Source: UBA8752 sp965657965
GTDB lineage: Bacteria; Bacteroidota; Bacteroidia; Flavobacteriales_D; Sanyastnellaceae
Assembly: GCA_965657965.1 (NCBI GenBank)
Contig: CBFHQM010000004.1
Coordinates: forward strand, 62,001 to 126,000
Reading direction: 5' to 3'
DNA: 64,000 nucleotides
Position numbers and translations under genes: made by a program. Below, in pieces: positions 53,673-62,997 of the stretch. The notes under the pieces are model-generated. The model ran no database searches and had not been told where the DNA came from. It was given only the letters and a program-made list of their open reading frames with translations. Within the stretch, counting starts at the first letter, position 1. Every line of letters starts with the position of its first letter.

Positions 53673-54298
53673 GCGCTGGTCTTCTCCGACATCTTCTGCG
53701 ACAAGGATAACGATTCCCGAATGGCACGCAAGGCCTCTTCGGCGTAATGCGCCTCCTCCAACGCCTGAATTTTGTTGGCAATGGACGCTGCTGTATCGCC
53801 AGAGGTCAAGGGCGTGGCCTTCTGAAAAAACGCAGGGCCCGTATCGTACTCTGCGTCCACCCAATGCATGGTGATGCCCGTCTCGCTCACTTTCTTTTCC
53901 TGCAGCGCCTCAAAGACCGCTTGATGAACATGACGACCATACATGCCACGGCCACCAAAGGCGGGCAAGAGCGACGGGTGCAAGTTCAAAATCTGCCCAG
54001 CGTATGCCGCGAGCAAACCGGACGGCACTTTTAGCAGAAAGCCAGCCAGTGCCACAAAATCAACCCCCATCTCCTCTAGCCGGCGGGTCACTTCCCCCCC
54101 CTCCAAATCGCCCTTGGAGAAGGCCCACGTTGGAATGCCCAATCTCGAAGCGCGCACCAAGGCCCCTGCCTCAGGACGATTGCTCGCCACAAGGACAATC
54201 TCCACATTCGGAGCGGAGTGGGTCCTTCGGATCAAACGCTCAGCGTTGGTCCCTTCACCACTGGCCAAAATGGCCACCTTCGCCCCCCGTTTGTGCAT
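53669..54298 (-). CDS. purN: Phosphoribosylglycinamide formyltransferase
   Basis: 209 residues. It transfers a formyl group from 10-formyl-THF to GAR in purine synthesis. Active-site motifs: ILNLHPSLLPAF, where Asn and His are catalytic, and the HWVDAEYDTGPAF loop, whose aspartate completes the triad. The N-terminal ILASGEGTNAE binds the substrate phosphate. It starts exactly at the stop codon of the DUF2723 gene (one-base overlap) and overlaps the marC-like gene by 4 nt. Confidence 0.96.
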   Translation of the reverse strand: MHKRGAKVAILASGEGTNAERLIRRTHSAPNVEIVLVASNRPEAGALVRASRLGIPTWAFSKGDLEGGEVTRRLEEMGVDFVALAGFLLKVPSGLLAAYAGQILNLHPSLLPAFGGRGMYGRHVHQAVFEALQEKKVSETGITMHWVDAEYDTGPAFFQKATPLTSGDTAASIANKIQALEEAHYAEEALRAIRESLSLSQKMSEKTSA

Positions 54299-57200
54299 TA
54301 GGGTTCTGTGCTGCCACCTGGCACTTCAGAATCAAACCCTGAGGTGTATGGACGTTCTCCACGCTGGCGCTTGGAACGGTTCTCACGCAGCGTTTGCATG
54401 CGGTCAACCATGGCCTTGACCTCTTCGTCTTCTGACATGGCCCTGTCAAGGGCAGACGACACCCGCTGGTTCACAGCCAATGCCATTTGAATGCTGCTCT
54501 CCGAGGCCACGTAGTATTGGTCGTCTAGAGAAATAAAGTAGGTCAGATCGTCTGCCAATTGATCAAACAACTCCTGGCCCACCGTTTTGGCCAAATCCGC
54601 GGCTTTGGCTTTGGCTTCTGCAGAAAGACCATCGTCTTGGGCCAAGTCCGATAACAGTTCCACAACAGGCAACATGACCCGTGTGTAAGGAACATTGCGA
54701 GAAGGAGTCGCTTCCAGCATGCGGTTGAGCACATCTAAACCACGACTCGGTTCGCCATCCCGGGCGAAAGCATCGGCGAGGTTGGTCATTTGCAACCGGA
54801 TGTTGGTGGCCATGCGACGGTTGTTTTCGTCCATGTAGATCTCCCCCTCAGCGTCCATGCCGCCCCACTGAAAGTTCTCCATCACATTGGTGTACATCAG
54901 GTCCTTCGCAATGCCCAAAGGCTGACCGCTTTGAGACCCGTACTTGACCGGAACCAACCGCCACGCCAAGCCCTCCAATCGGAAGTAATCTTGAAGGCCG
55001 ACATAACTATCCGGTCCAATGGTGACCGCGAAATACACAGGGCGCTCCCAGTTGTTGTTTCGCAAAATCTCCATCACCATGAATTGGTTTTTGAGCACAT
55101 ATTGACGCGGGGTACCGCGACCATCGGTGATGGTCCACTCCAATGCATCCACCATGCGGTCGCGCTCTTCGGGAAGCACCAAGCCCGAACTCACAGCAAA
55201 CGCACTGTCTACGGGCACGCTAAAGCTGTTGGAGGGCAAATGCGCATACGAGCGGCCACCTCCATAGTCCACCATGTCTGCATCGTCCAATGCTTGCTTC
55301 ATGGCCACCTCGATGTCCACGTATGGCGCATTGGGGTTGGCAGGGGGGTCCATCAAGACAATGTCACGTGTGCCCTGCCGGTATTGCTGCTCTCCCATCC
55401 GAATCGGCACAGGAGCACTGTCGTAAGCACGGCGCTTCATCTGCTCCACATACCAGTCGGTGTTGAGCAAGCTCAAATTCACAATGCGCACATCCGTGCG
55501 GTACTCTTCGACCTCCTGAACGAACCACAATGGGAATGTGTCATTGTCTCCATTGGTAAACAGGATGGCATTGGGGGCCAAACTGTCCAAGTAGTTCTTG
55601 GCCATGTCCACTCCTGTGCTCCTTCCTGCCCGACTGTGGTCATTCCAACCTTCGGCTCCCATCTGGAACGGCACAAGCAAGAGCAACCCCGAAAACAAGG
55701 CCGCATTGAGTTTTTCGTTTCCACCCCGTCCCACAGCGAAGGCAAGGCCCATGAGCAAGGCCGCCATCGCCGCCAAATACAACACGGTATACCCCACAGC
55801 GTGACCGCCACCCGTGACGGATTCCATTACAAAAAGAACCACGCCTAAGCCCAAGGGCGCGCCCGCGGCCAGACCCAAGTCCCTCAACTTCATGTTGCCT
55901 GCCATGTCAAACAAGGCGTAGACCCCCAAACCAATCCAAATGGCAAAGGCATAAAATGACCCCACATACGCGTAATCACGCTCGCGTGGCTGCAGAGGGT
56001 ACTGGTTCAAATAAACCACGATGGCAAAGCCTGTCAAGGCAAACAACAAACCTGTCACCGTAAAATCACGCCAACCTCGAATGGCTTGAAAAACCAACCC
56101 AATCATGCCCAACAAAAGGGGCAACAAATAGAAGTGATTGTGTGCCTTGTCCTCGGATCGATGGTCAGGGAAAAGGTCCAAGCTGCCCATCCGTTCTTCG
56201 TCAATGAAGTCGATTCCCGACATCCAATTGCCGTCGATAAAGTCTCCGTGTCCTTGCACATCGTTTTGCCGACCTGCGTAATTCCACATGAAATAACGGA
56301 GGTACATCCACCCCACTTGGTAGCGAACAAAGAAGCGGGCGTTTTCGGCCTGAGAAGGCACCAACATCTCATGGTATCGATCGGCTTGTCCCTGCAGTCT
56401 TTGAGCTTCTCGAATGTCCTCTGAAGACCGCGACCGGTTGGCCCGTTGCGTTGCTGAACGCACCTGTTGTTCCACGCTCGCCAAGCTCTGTTGAATGGCC
56501 TTCGCATAACCACGTCCTCTGTCTAGACCCTTGGTTAAGTCCGACACCATCATTTGAGCCAACGTCCGGCGAATTTCCGGATCACTTAAATCAGCCAAGC
56601 GCGCATCGTTGCCTTTGCCCACCACAATCTCTGTGGCGCTTCGTACTTCGTACGTTGCTCCGAAACGCTGGTTAAAGGAGCGATAGAGGTTGTTCAACAT
56701 CCTCGCGAGCTCTCCTTTGGCCATGTTGGCGCCCAAAATTCGCGACGCCACGTGGGACTCAAATTTATCGGTGTCTCTGGCCTCGCCATCGACGGGGCTC
56801 ACAAACGCCACATCCTCATTCCAACCCTTGTAATTGGACCATTTCTTGTATTCCCCTACGTGGTTCGCTTGGCTTGAATACATCCGAGGAAAAACCATGG
56901 TAAAGCGGTCGTCATATCGGGGAACACCATTCTTCTTCTCCCCGCTGTCGACATACTCTTGCGAGATGGTGAAATCGCCTTCGTTCTCCGAGATGTACTT
57001 CTCTGCAGCAAACCGCTCTCTGAATGTGGCCACGCGGGTGCTCACCGAACCCCGGTTCTTCGACACACTGTAACTCGGAAAGTAAGTTGGCGTGCCACTC
57101 TCGTATGGCTGCTCAGCGTCATTTGGTGAATTCCAATATTGGCCTGTTCCCAATGGCCGATCGCCGTACTGTTCTCGGTTCAAATAAGACAAGAGCGCAA

Positions 57201-58185
57201 AAAGGTTCTCGGGGTTGTTCTCGTCCATGGGTGGATTGGCCGAGGACCGAACCACAATCAAAGCAAACGTGCTGTAGCCCACCAAAATCATGACCACGGA
57301 AAGGGCCGCAACATTCAACTGCCACCACCCCTTTTTTCGGCTATACCACAAGGCTGCAACCAACAATGCTGCAACCAATAGGAGGTAAAAAACCACCCCG
57401 GTATTGAAAGGCAGCCCCATGGAATTCACAAAGGCCAGCTCAAAGCGAGCCGCCAACTTCACAAAACCCTGAATCAATCCGTATTGGACGAAAAGCAACA
57501 AGGCCAAAGACAACGCCAACGCCCCAATGAACGTGTGCCACTTGAAAGTGTTGCGCTTGAAATAGTAAACCGCAACAATGGCCGGAATGGCCAAGAGGTT
57601 AAGCAAGTGCACCCCGATGGAAAGCCCCATCAGATAGGCGATGAGCACGATCCAGCGCAAGTTGCCCGGTTCTTCTGACCTGGCCTCCCACTTTAAAATC
57701 GCCCAAAAAACCAACGCAGTAAACAGCGAGCTCAAGGCATAGACCTCGCCCTCCACGGCAGAAAACCAAAAGCTATCGCTGAATGTGTAGGCCAAAGCGC
57801 CCACAGCGCCGCTGCCCATGATGGCCAATCGCTGTCCTGCTGTGGGTGCTGATTGTCCTTCTACCCAACGTGATGCCGACAGTTTTTGCGCCAAGTGGGT
57901 GATGCTCCAAAACAAAAACAGGATGGTAAAGGAGCTCGCCATCGCGCTCATGACGTTGACCGCAGTCGCCGCATAAATCGCAGGCACAAACATGGAAAAC
58001 AGCCGGGCCAACAGCATGAACATGGGGGCCCCAGGGGGGTGACCCACTTCTAGCTTGTAGGCTGAGGCAATGAATTCACCACAATCCCAAAAGCTCGCTG
58101 TGGATTCGATGGTGAGCAGGTAGACCACAGTGGCCAAGAGCCATACTGCCCATCCGGTGAGGTCGTTGAGTCGCTTGTAGTTCAT
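54298..58185 (-). CDS. DUF2723 family membrane glycosyltransferase-like protein
   Basis: 1295 residues, an unusually large membrane protein. The N-terminal 850 residues hold about 15 hydrophobic helices with the DUF2723 signature WDCGEFIASAYKLEVGHPPG near residues 34-54, which carries the putative catalytic acidic residue in a loop after helix 1, as in GT-C enzymes. The C-terminal 400 residues are a soluble, presumably periplasmic domain. Human TMEM260 shares DUF2723 and is a protein O-mannosyltransferase to my knowledge, so a role in Bacteroidota O-glycosylation is plausible. It is first in an operon with purN. A TATTTTCG element lies about 65 nt upstream. Confidence 0.85.
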   Translation of the reverse strand: MNYKRLNDLTGWAVWLLATVVYLLTIESTASFWDCGEFIASAYKLEVGHPPGAPMFMLLARLFSMFVPAIYAATAVNVMSAMASSFTILFLFWSITHLAQKLSASRWVEGQSAPTAGQRLAIMGSGAVGALAYTFSDSFWFSAVEGEVYALSSLFTALVFWAILKWEARSEEPGNLRWIVLIAYLMGLSIGVHLLNLLAIPAIVAVYYFKRNTFKWHTFIGALALSLALLLFVQYGLIQGFVKLAARFELAFVNSMGLPFNTGVVFYLLLVAALLVAALWYSRKKGWWQLNVAALSVVMILVGYSTFALIVVRSSANPPMDENNPENLFALLSYLNREQYGDRPLGTGQYWNSPNDAEQPYESGTPTYFPSYSVSKNRGSVSTRVATFRERFAAEKYISENEGDFTISQEYVDSGEKKNGVPRYDDRFTMVFPRMYSSQANHVGEYKKWSNYKGWNEDVAFVSPVDGEARDTDKFESHVASRILGANMAKGELARMLNNLYRSFNQRFGATYEVRSATEIVVGKGNDARLADLSDPEIRRTLAQMMVSDLTKGLDRGRGYAKAIQQSLASVEQQVRSATQRANRSRSSEDIREAQRLQGQADRYHEMLVPSQAENARFFVRYQVGWMYLRYFMWNYAGRQNDVQGHGDFIDGNWMSGIDFIDEERMGSLDLFPDHRSEDKAHNHFYLLPLLLGMIGLVFQAIRGWRDFTVTGLLFALTGFAIVVYLNQYPLQPRERDYAYVGSFYAFAIWIGLGVYALFDMAGNMKLRDLGLAAGAPLGLGVVLFVMESVTGGGHAVGYTVLYLAAMAALLMGLAFAVGRGGNEKLNAALFSGLLLLVPFQMGAEGWNDHSRAGRSTGVDMAKNYLDSLAPNAILFTNGDNDTFPLWFVQEVEEYRTDVRIVNLSLLNTDWYVEQMKRRAYDSAPVPIRMGEQQYRQGTRDIVLMDPPANPNAPYVDIEVAMKQALDDADMVDYGGGRSYAHLPSNSFSVPVDSAFAVSSGLVLPEERDRMVDALEWTITDGRGTPRQYVLKNQFMVMEILRNNNWERPVYFAVTIGPDSYVGLQDYFRLEGLAWRLVPVKYGSQSGQPLGIAKDLMYTNVMENFQWGGMDAEGEIYMDENNRRMATNIRLQMTNLADAFARDGEPSRGLDVLNRMLEATPSRNVPYTRVMLPVVELLSDLAQDDGLSAEAKAKAADLAKTVGQELFDQLADDLTYFISLDDQYYVASESSIQMALAVNQRVSSALDRAMSEDEEVKAMVDRMQTLRENRSKRQRGERPYTSGFDSEVPGGSTEP

Positions 58186-58261
58186 GCGGCGTTGATTTGT
58201 CCAGCGGTATCCGCCCCAATCGGGACCTCAACCTGAGGAACACCGCGAAAATAGGCCCTCC

Positions 58262-61108
58262 TTATCGGGTGACCATCACCCTTCTGTGCGCAGCATGCAC
58301 GCCGCTTTGCACATGCAACACATATCCCCCTGGATCGAGCCGGCGTGTGGGCAAGACCCATTGCGGCAAGACCGACCTGCCCTGCTTGACCACACGGCCC
58401 AAACCGTCGACCAACATCCACAACGCCTCGCCCTCAAAAACCTTGGCGTTCATGCGCACAAAAGCCGCTTCATTCGCGGGATTAGGGAATACCAAAAGTC
58501 CAGTTGAAACCGACAAAGCCACATCAGTGAATCCGTTGCTGCAATCGGTCAGCACGCCGAATTCCACATCAAAAACACTGTCAATCAGCGAGAGGTCCAC
58601 CTGAATCTCATCTGCTTCTCCCATGTTCAACGTCAGCGTCATTCCAGGCAGCCCCTCGAAGTTGGGTGACCCGGAGAAGGCCATGGACAGGGTGTAACAT
58701 CCAGGGGGCAGGCACAGAACAGCACCTTCCAATCCTGCACCTTCAGGGTCCAGAGAGATGGACTCCGTCCAATTCATGCCTTCGCCGGACAAACTCAATG
58801 TCCACTCAAGGTTTTCGAGCAGCCCATCCACGGTCTCGCCATCGATGGTCACCTCGACCTGTTCACAGGGCTCATCTGAACCGTTTTCAAGATCAATGCA
58901 TGCGCTGACCACTTCGCTACACTCTTCGAATGTGGCCGACACGCAGGCCGTTTCGATGAGCACGCCTTCAACAAACGAGTAGTTGATTGTCTCTCCAAAA
59001 ACCACAGAACCGTCGGAAAGGGTCCAAAGAAAATCCACCCCTTCATCCGAATCTGTGACCGCCACCAAGGTCCAACTGCCATCGGCTTCCTCTGTGGCTT
59101 CGATTTCCAAATGGCACTCCACCTCGGCCCCGCAATCCACATCGCCTGCACCAAAAGAGAACACCAAGGCCGACCCATCCACCGAAGGGCCTTCAGTAAA
59201 GTCAAAAGATCCGGCCACCTCAAAGTTGGATGCCGCATCGCTGCTGTCCATCGCCATCAAACTCACGTCGTAACACCCCTCAGGCAAGCACATGCCCAAC
59301 TCAAGCGTTTGCTGTTCTCCGGGCAAGAACAGCAAGATGTCGTTCTGCTCCCAATCCGCTCCGGTCACTTCCCAAGAAAAGTAGCCCGAAGCCCATTCGC
59401 TGGGCGTGACTTCAAAAAACACCGGCTCACAGGATGCGTCACACCCTTCAATTTCAACTTCCATACACCAAGTGGTGCCCTCCGGGCAATCAGGACTGTA
59501 CACCGTGGCGCACACTTCGTATGTCCCCGATTCGGCATGTTGATGTTCGGTCCAGAGATAAGCGCTGGTGAACACCATGCCGTCGCCAAAGTCCCAAGAA
59601 ATGGTGTAATCGTCTGGCTGCATCATTTCCAGCATGTAGAAGCCAAGACAAGGCTCCTCTTCATCCATGATTGTGTAATTCAAACTGCCCTGATTCAACG
59701 TCAAACAAGGTTCACATCCCGCCACCTCAACTTCCACGCAAAGCACAGTAGAGTCTGGGCAAGTGGGACTCACATACGTCGCACATGTCTCGTATAAACC
59801 GTCCTCAGGAAACACATGCCAAGAGAAATGACCTTCTCCCATGGTTCCATCGCCAAAGTCCCAAGTGACCGCTTCGCCTTCTGTGAATTCACAAACGCTG
59901 ACCACGAATTCACAGCCATTTCCGCTCACCCAGACTTCCTCCGGACAATCGGTCTCGTAGCCCTCGCTTCCCGTGCAAGCCACCACCCCTTCCGGACAAT
60001 CTTCTGTGATGTACTGCACGCAAACCTGCCACAGAGAATCTGCCGTGCCTTCCGGCAAGGTCAACGCCGTGCCGCCTTCCATGAACACCTCTCCATTGAC
60101 GCTGTACACCAAGTTGACGCCCTCGGGATAACCCACAGGAATCACCATGATGACCTCCCCTTCTTGTGCGGTTTGCACTTCGAGTTCCAAGCCACAATCT
60201 GGCTCGCTGCATCCGGTCACGTTCACCGTGGTGGACAACGTGACGCCGGCCGGGCAAAGGTCCGAGACATAGTCTACAGAGACCTCAAACATCCCATCGC
60301 CACCAAACACATGTTCGGCATAATGCCCCCCTTCTGTGATCTCATCACCAAACGTCCACGTCGCAGATTGATTGAATTGATATTCCCCTGCCTCAAAAGC
60401 CCAAGCGCATCCCTCGTCCAACGAGACAACGTCCAGCGACTCTGGGCATTCATCCGTTTCAATTTCATCGCATGCACCATACAGCGGCAAGGACACAATC
60501 TGTGCCAACGTGCCCACGCCACCCGGTAAAATTTGCAAGTGAAGAACCCCTTCTAAGTCTCCATCTGTGGTGAGTTGCGCCACGAGCACCCGCCCATTTT
60601 CATCGGGCAATCCATTGGAATTGCTGGGCACCACAAACCAAGCGCTTCCAATCAAGTCGTCGATCACAAAGCCCTCTCCATTCTCAAACTGTGTCGCAAA
60701 CGGAGAGCCTGAACTCATGACCACCTGCGGACAATCTTCCCCTGCACCCGCATCGGGTGGCCCGTCAATTCCAATGGTCAACCAACTGTCGAAAGGCAAC
60801 TCCGGGAACAGGTCAAAGAGCAAGGGGTTATTGGCACATGGAAACTGCCCCCCCTCGGACGCTTGATACCAAGTGGTGGACGTCAAAAGTGCCGTGGGGT
60901 TCTGCTGGTCCCCAAAAACTGTGGTTACCACGTCTTCTGGGCCAGGGAGTGTCACATAAAGACGGTACGTGGTTTGCCCTTCCAGAGGACCCTCGGTGTG
61001 TACCGCGACCACTTCAATGTCCAAACAAACGCTACCATCCACCAATACAGGCTGGGCAACCAAGCCCGTGAACAGCAGGGACAACACGGTAAAAAGAAAG
61101 AATCGCAT
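58262..61108 (-). CDS. T9SS cargo with cysteine-patterned PKD repeats
   Basis: 948 residues. Signal peptide (ending LVAQ, residue 19), an N-terminal discoidin-free beta domain (about 20-215), then at least three PKD-like repeats of about 85 residues with cores ATWTFGDEI (about 250), VTWDFGDGTMG (about 415) and SWDFGDGMVF (about 505), each followed by a segment of form YxSPxCP...CxEVEVxGC. A further region up to about 860 carries paired acidic and cysteine-rich motifs. A T9SS sorting domain ends the protein (LVFPNPANE, LVDGLGRVVKQG, RRVMVTR). It is expected to be surface-exposed or released; the binding target is unknown. Confidence 0.85.
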   Translation of the reverse strand: MRFFLFTVLSLLFTGLVAQPVLVDGSVCLDIEVVAVHTEGPLEGQTTYRLYVTLPGPEDVVTTVFGDQQNPTALLTSTTWYQASEGGQFPCANNPLLFDLFPELPFDSWLTIGIDGPPDAGAGEDCPQVVMSSGSPFATQFENGEGFVIDDLIGSAWFVVPSNSNGLPDENGRVLVAQLTTDGDLEGVLHLQILPGGVGTLAQIVSLPLYGACDEIETDECPESLDVVSLDEGCAWAFEAGEYQFNQSATWTFGDEITEGGHYAEHVFGGDGMFEVSVDYVSDLCPAGVTLSTTVNVTGCSEPDCGLELEVQTAQEGEVIMVIPVGYPEGVNLVYSVNGEVFMEGGTALTLPEGTADSLWQVCVQYITEDCPEGVVACTGSEGYETDCPEEVWVSGNGCEFVVSVCEFTEGEAVTWDFGDGTMGEGHFSWHVFPEDGLYETCATYVSPTCPDSTVLCVEVEVAGCEPCLTLNQGSLNYTIMDEEEPCLGFYMLEMMQPDDYTISWDFGDGMVFTSAYLWTEHQHAESGTYEVCATVYSPDCPEGTTWCMEVEIEGCDASCEPVFFEVTPSEWASGYFSWEVTGADWEQNDILLFLPGEQQTLELGMCLPEGCYDVSLMAMDSSDAASNFEVAGSFDFTEGPSVDGSALVFSFGAGDVDCGAEVECHLEIEATEEADGSWTLVAVTDSDEGVDFLWTLSDGSVVFGETINYSFVEGVLIETACVSATFEECSEVVSACIDLENGSDEPCEQVEVTIDGETVDGLLENLEWTLSLSGEGMNWTESISLDPEGAGLEGAVLCLPPGCYTLSMAFSGSPNFEGLPGMTLTLNMGEADEIQVDLSLIDSVFDVEFGVLTDCSNGFTDVALSVSTGLLVFPNPANEAAFVRMNAKVFEGEALWMLVDGLGRVVKQGRSVLPQWVLPTRRLDPGGYVLHVQSGVHAAHRRVMVTR

Positions 61109-61164
61109 ATCGGCTTAAGGGGTTACTCGAAAAACAAAGGGATCAAGGCAAACGTTGCACGGTA

Positions 61165-61704
61165 TCAATCCGCTTCAACAAACCGAGGATCGGCAGGAAG
61201 CACATCCCCACACGACGAACATGTTCGTTTGGCCTCATCTCCGTAGAAGTCTCGGAACCGAGGCAAGAAGTCTTTTTCGATGTCGCGGAGTTCGAAATAC
61301 GTCTCGTGCAACTTTTGATTGCAACCGTCACAGAACCACAACAACCCGTCCTTCATGTCCGACCCGGCGCGCTTTCGCTCAATCACCAGGCCCAGTGATC
61401 CCGCCTCCCTCATCGGGCTATGCGGCACTTTCGCTGGATGCAGGTACATGTCTCCAGGACCCAGCTTCATGTCCACCGCCTGGCCATTTTCTTGAATGCG
61501 CACCGTGATGTTGCCTTCCAACTGATAAAACAGCTCCTCTGTCTCGTTGTAGTGGTAGTCTTTCCGGGCGTTGGGTCCCGCTACAATCATGACGATGTAA
61601 TCCCCACTTTCCACGTAGAGGTTCTTGTTTCCCACCGGAGGCTTGAGCAACTCCCGGTGTTCCTCGATCCACGTGGTCAGGTTGAAAGGCTTGGCAATGG
61701 GCAT
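61165..61704 (-). CDS. nbaC: 3-hydroxyanthranilate 3,4-dioxygenase
   Basis: 179 residues. It opens the ring of 3-hydroxyanthranilate in the kynurenine route of tryptophan breakdown, leading to quinolinate (NAD) or to glutaryl-CoA. The cupin motifs YHYNETEELFYQLEGNITV and PGDMYLHPAKVPHSP carry the Fe(II) ligands (two His and a Glu). The C-terminal rubredoxin-like pair CDGC and CSSC, typical of bacterial and not of animal enzymes, is present. A TAATTTCA box lies 4 nt before the ATG. Other kynurenine genes are not in the window. Confidence 0.95.
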   Translation of the reverse strand: MPIAKPFNLTTWIEEHRELLKPPVGNKNLYVESGDYIVMIVAGPNARKDYHYNETEELFYQLEGNITVRIQENGQAVDMKLGPGDMYLHPAKVPHSPMREAGSLGLVIERKRAGSDMKDGLLWFCDGCNQKLHETYFELRDIEKDFLPRFRDFYGDEAKRTCSSCGDVLPADPRFVEAD

Positions 61705-61713
61705 GGGTTGAAA

Positions 61714-62628
61714 TTAACCCTTCACCCCTTGTTTTCGAACCGGACGGCCCACCAGATATACCCCAATGAAAATCAAGGCGCCAAAAACCACCAGTGGCCA
61801 CCCCACATCAACCATGTAATCGGTGCCCCCGTAGTGGGCTTGTGCCAAGCTGAGCAAGGTGGCGAGTAAGGGCTGAAGGTAGATGTACACACTCACCACG
61901 GTTGGCTGAAGGTTCTGCAAAGCGAAAATGTTCAGCAGGTAAACCAAGAATGTGGTGGCCAACACCACGTAGGCTACACCTGCCCACTGTTCTGGGCCAA
62001 AAGCAGACCAGTCAATGGCCATCGCTTGACGCCAACCGATGGGCGTGGTGAACAGCCAGCCAAACAAAAACACCCACGTGATCACCGTCAAGGGCCTGTA
62101 TTTGGCCATGAGCGGCTTCACGGCCACCAAGTAAAAGGCATAACTGGTGGCGTTAATGAGGATCATCAAATCCCCTTGCCAGGAGGCATGGATGCGCTCA
62201 CCCGAACTGCTCCAAATCAAGATGGCCGCAGCCCCCACCCCGCCCAAAATCACCCCTACCAATCGGCGGCGCACAATGGGTTGGCCGAGCATCACCGCAC
62301 TGGCAATCAGAACCAAAATCGGATTGACCGTCATGATCAAGCTGGCATTCACCGGGCTGGTGGTGTTGAGGCCATTGAAGAACAGGAGCATGTTGATTCC
62401 CACCCCTGTTAGGCCGCAAAACAACATGCGTGGCAGGTCTTTTCGGTCCACCTTTTCCGGGCGAGCCAAGATGAGCAGACCAAACAGCACCAAAGCCCCT
62501 GTGACCCGCAACACAATGAACCCGCTGGGGCCCACCAAATCCGGCATCAGTCCCTTGGCCACGAGGTAATTCCCCCCGTAGATGAACGCCACAACCAACA
62601 GGGCGAGGTGAGCAAGCAGACGCTTCAC
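61714..62628 (-). CDS. EamA/DMT-family transporter
   Basis: 304 residues from the GTG at 62628, chosen because it gives MKRLLAHLALLVVAFIYGG, the usual beginning; a TTG three codons earlier (62637) is possible. Ten transmembrane helices in two EamA repeats, for example NYLVAKGLMPDLVGPSGF and IILGGVGAAAILIW. It exports or imports small metabolites, unspecified. The start nearly abuts the ArsC-like stop at 62638, so it is the last gene of a GH3-udk-arsC-eamA unit. Confidence 0.9.
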   Translation of the reverse strand: MKRLLAHLALLVVAFIYGGNYLVAKGLMPDLVGPSGFIVLRVTGALVLFGLLILARPEKVDRKDLPRMLFCGLTGVGINMLLFFNGLNTTSPVNASLIMTVNPILVLIASAVMLGQPIVRRRLVGVILGGVGAAAILIWSSSGERIHASWQGDLMILINATSYAFYLVAVKPLMAKYRPLTVITWVFLFGWLFTTPIGWRQAMAIDWSAFGPEQWAGVAYVVLATTFLVYLLNIFALQNLQPTVVSVYIYLQPLLATLLSLAQAHYGGTDYMVDVGWPLVVFGALIFIGVYLVGRPVRKQGVKG

Positions 62629-62637
62629 TCGCTCCAA

Positions 62638-62997
62638 TCAGCTTTGAAGAGCCGCGCGGGCACCCTCTACAGACGCCTTTGCTGACCCGGCAAACACCGC
62701 ACCATCCGTGAGCAAGACTGGGCGCTTGAGAAAGGTGTACTCCTCCAAAATCAGGCGGCGGTAGTCGGCCTCTTTCAGGTCTTGATCGGCCAACCCCATC
62801 GAGCGAAATTTCATGGCCCTGCGGCTAAACAATGCCGCATAACTGCCGGCATGCACCTGCATCGCATCGAGCTGTTCCGCAGAAATGCCTTCGGCTTTGA
62901 TGTCGCAAATCACCGCGCCGTGACCCGCAGGGTCCAAGTCGGCATCGATGCGTTGACAGGTCTTGCAATTGGGAAGGGTGAAGAACGTCGCGGGCAT
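62638..62997 (-). CDS. ArsC/Spx-family thioredoxin-like protein
   Basis: 119 residues. Beginning FFTLPNCKTCQRI (Cys11 and Cys14), it has the ArsC/Spx fold with FSRRAMKFRSMG and LEEYTFLKRPVLL, the latter containing the arginine near the conserved cis-proline. Family members include arsenate reductases and regulators, and a true arsenate reductase uses an N-terminal CxxxxxR motif that is not clearly met here, so arsenate activity is not claimed. It starts one base before the uridine kinase stop (62998). Confidence 0.82.
   Translation of the reverse strand: MPATFFTLPNCKTCQRIDADLDPAGHGAVICDIKAEGISAEQLDAMQVHAGSYAALFSRRAMKFRSMGLADQDLKEADYRRLILEEYTFLKRPVLLTDGAVFAGSAKASVEGARAALQS

Noticed and set aside
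62638..62997. Arsenate reductase annotation
   Set aside because: The fold matches ArsC/Spx, but no arsenic genes are nearby and the catalytic context is not clear, so only the family is named.
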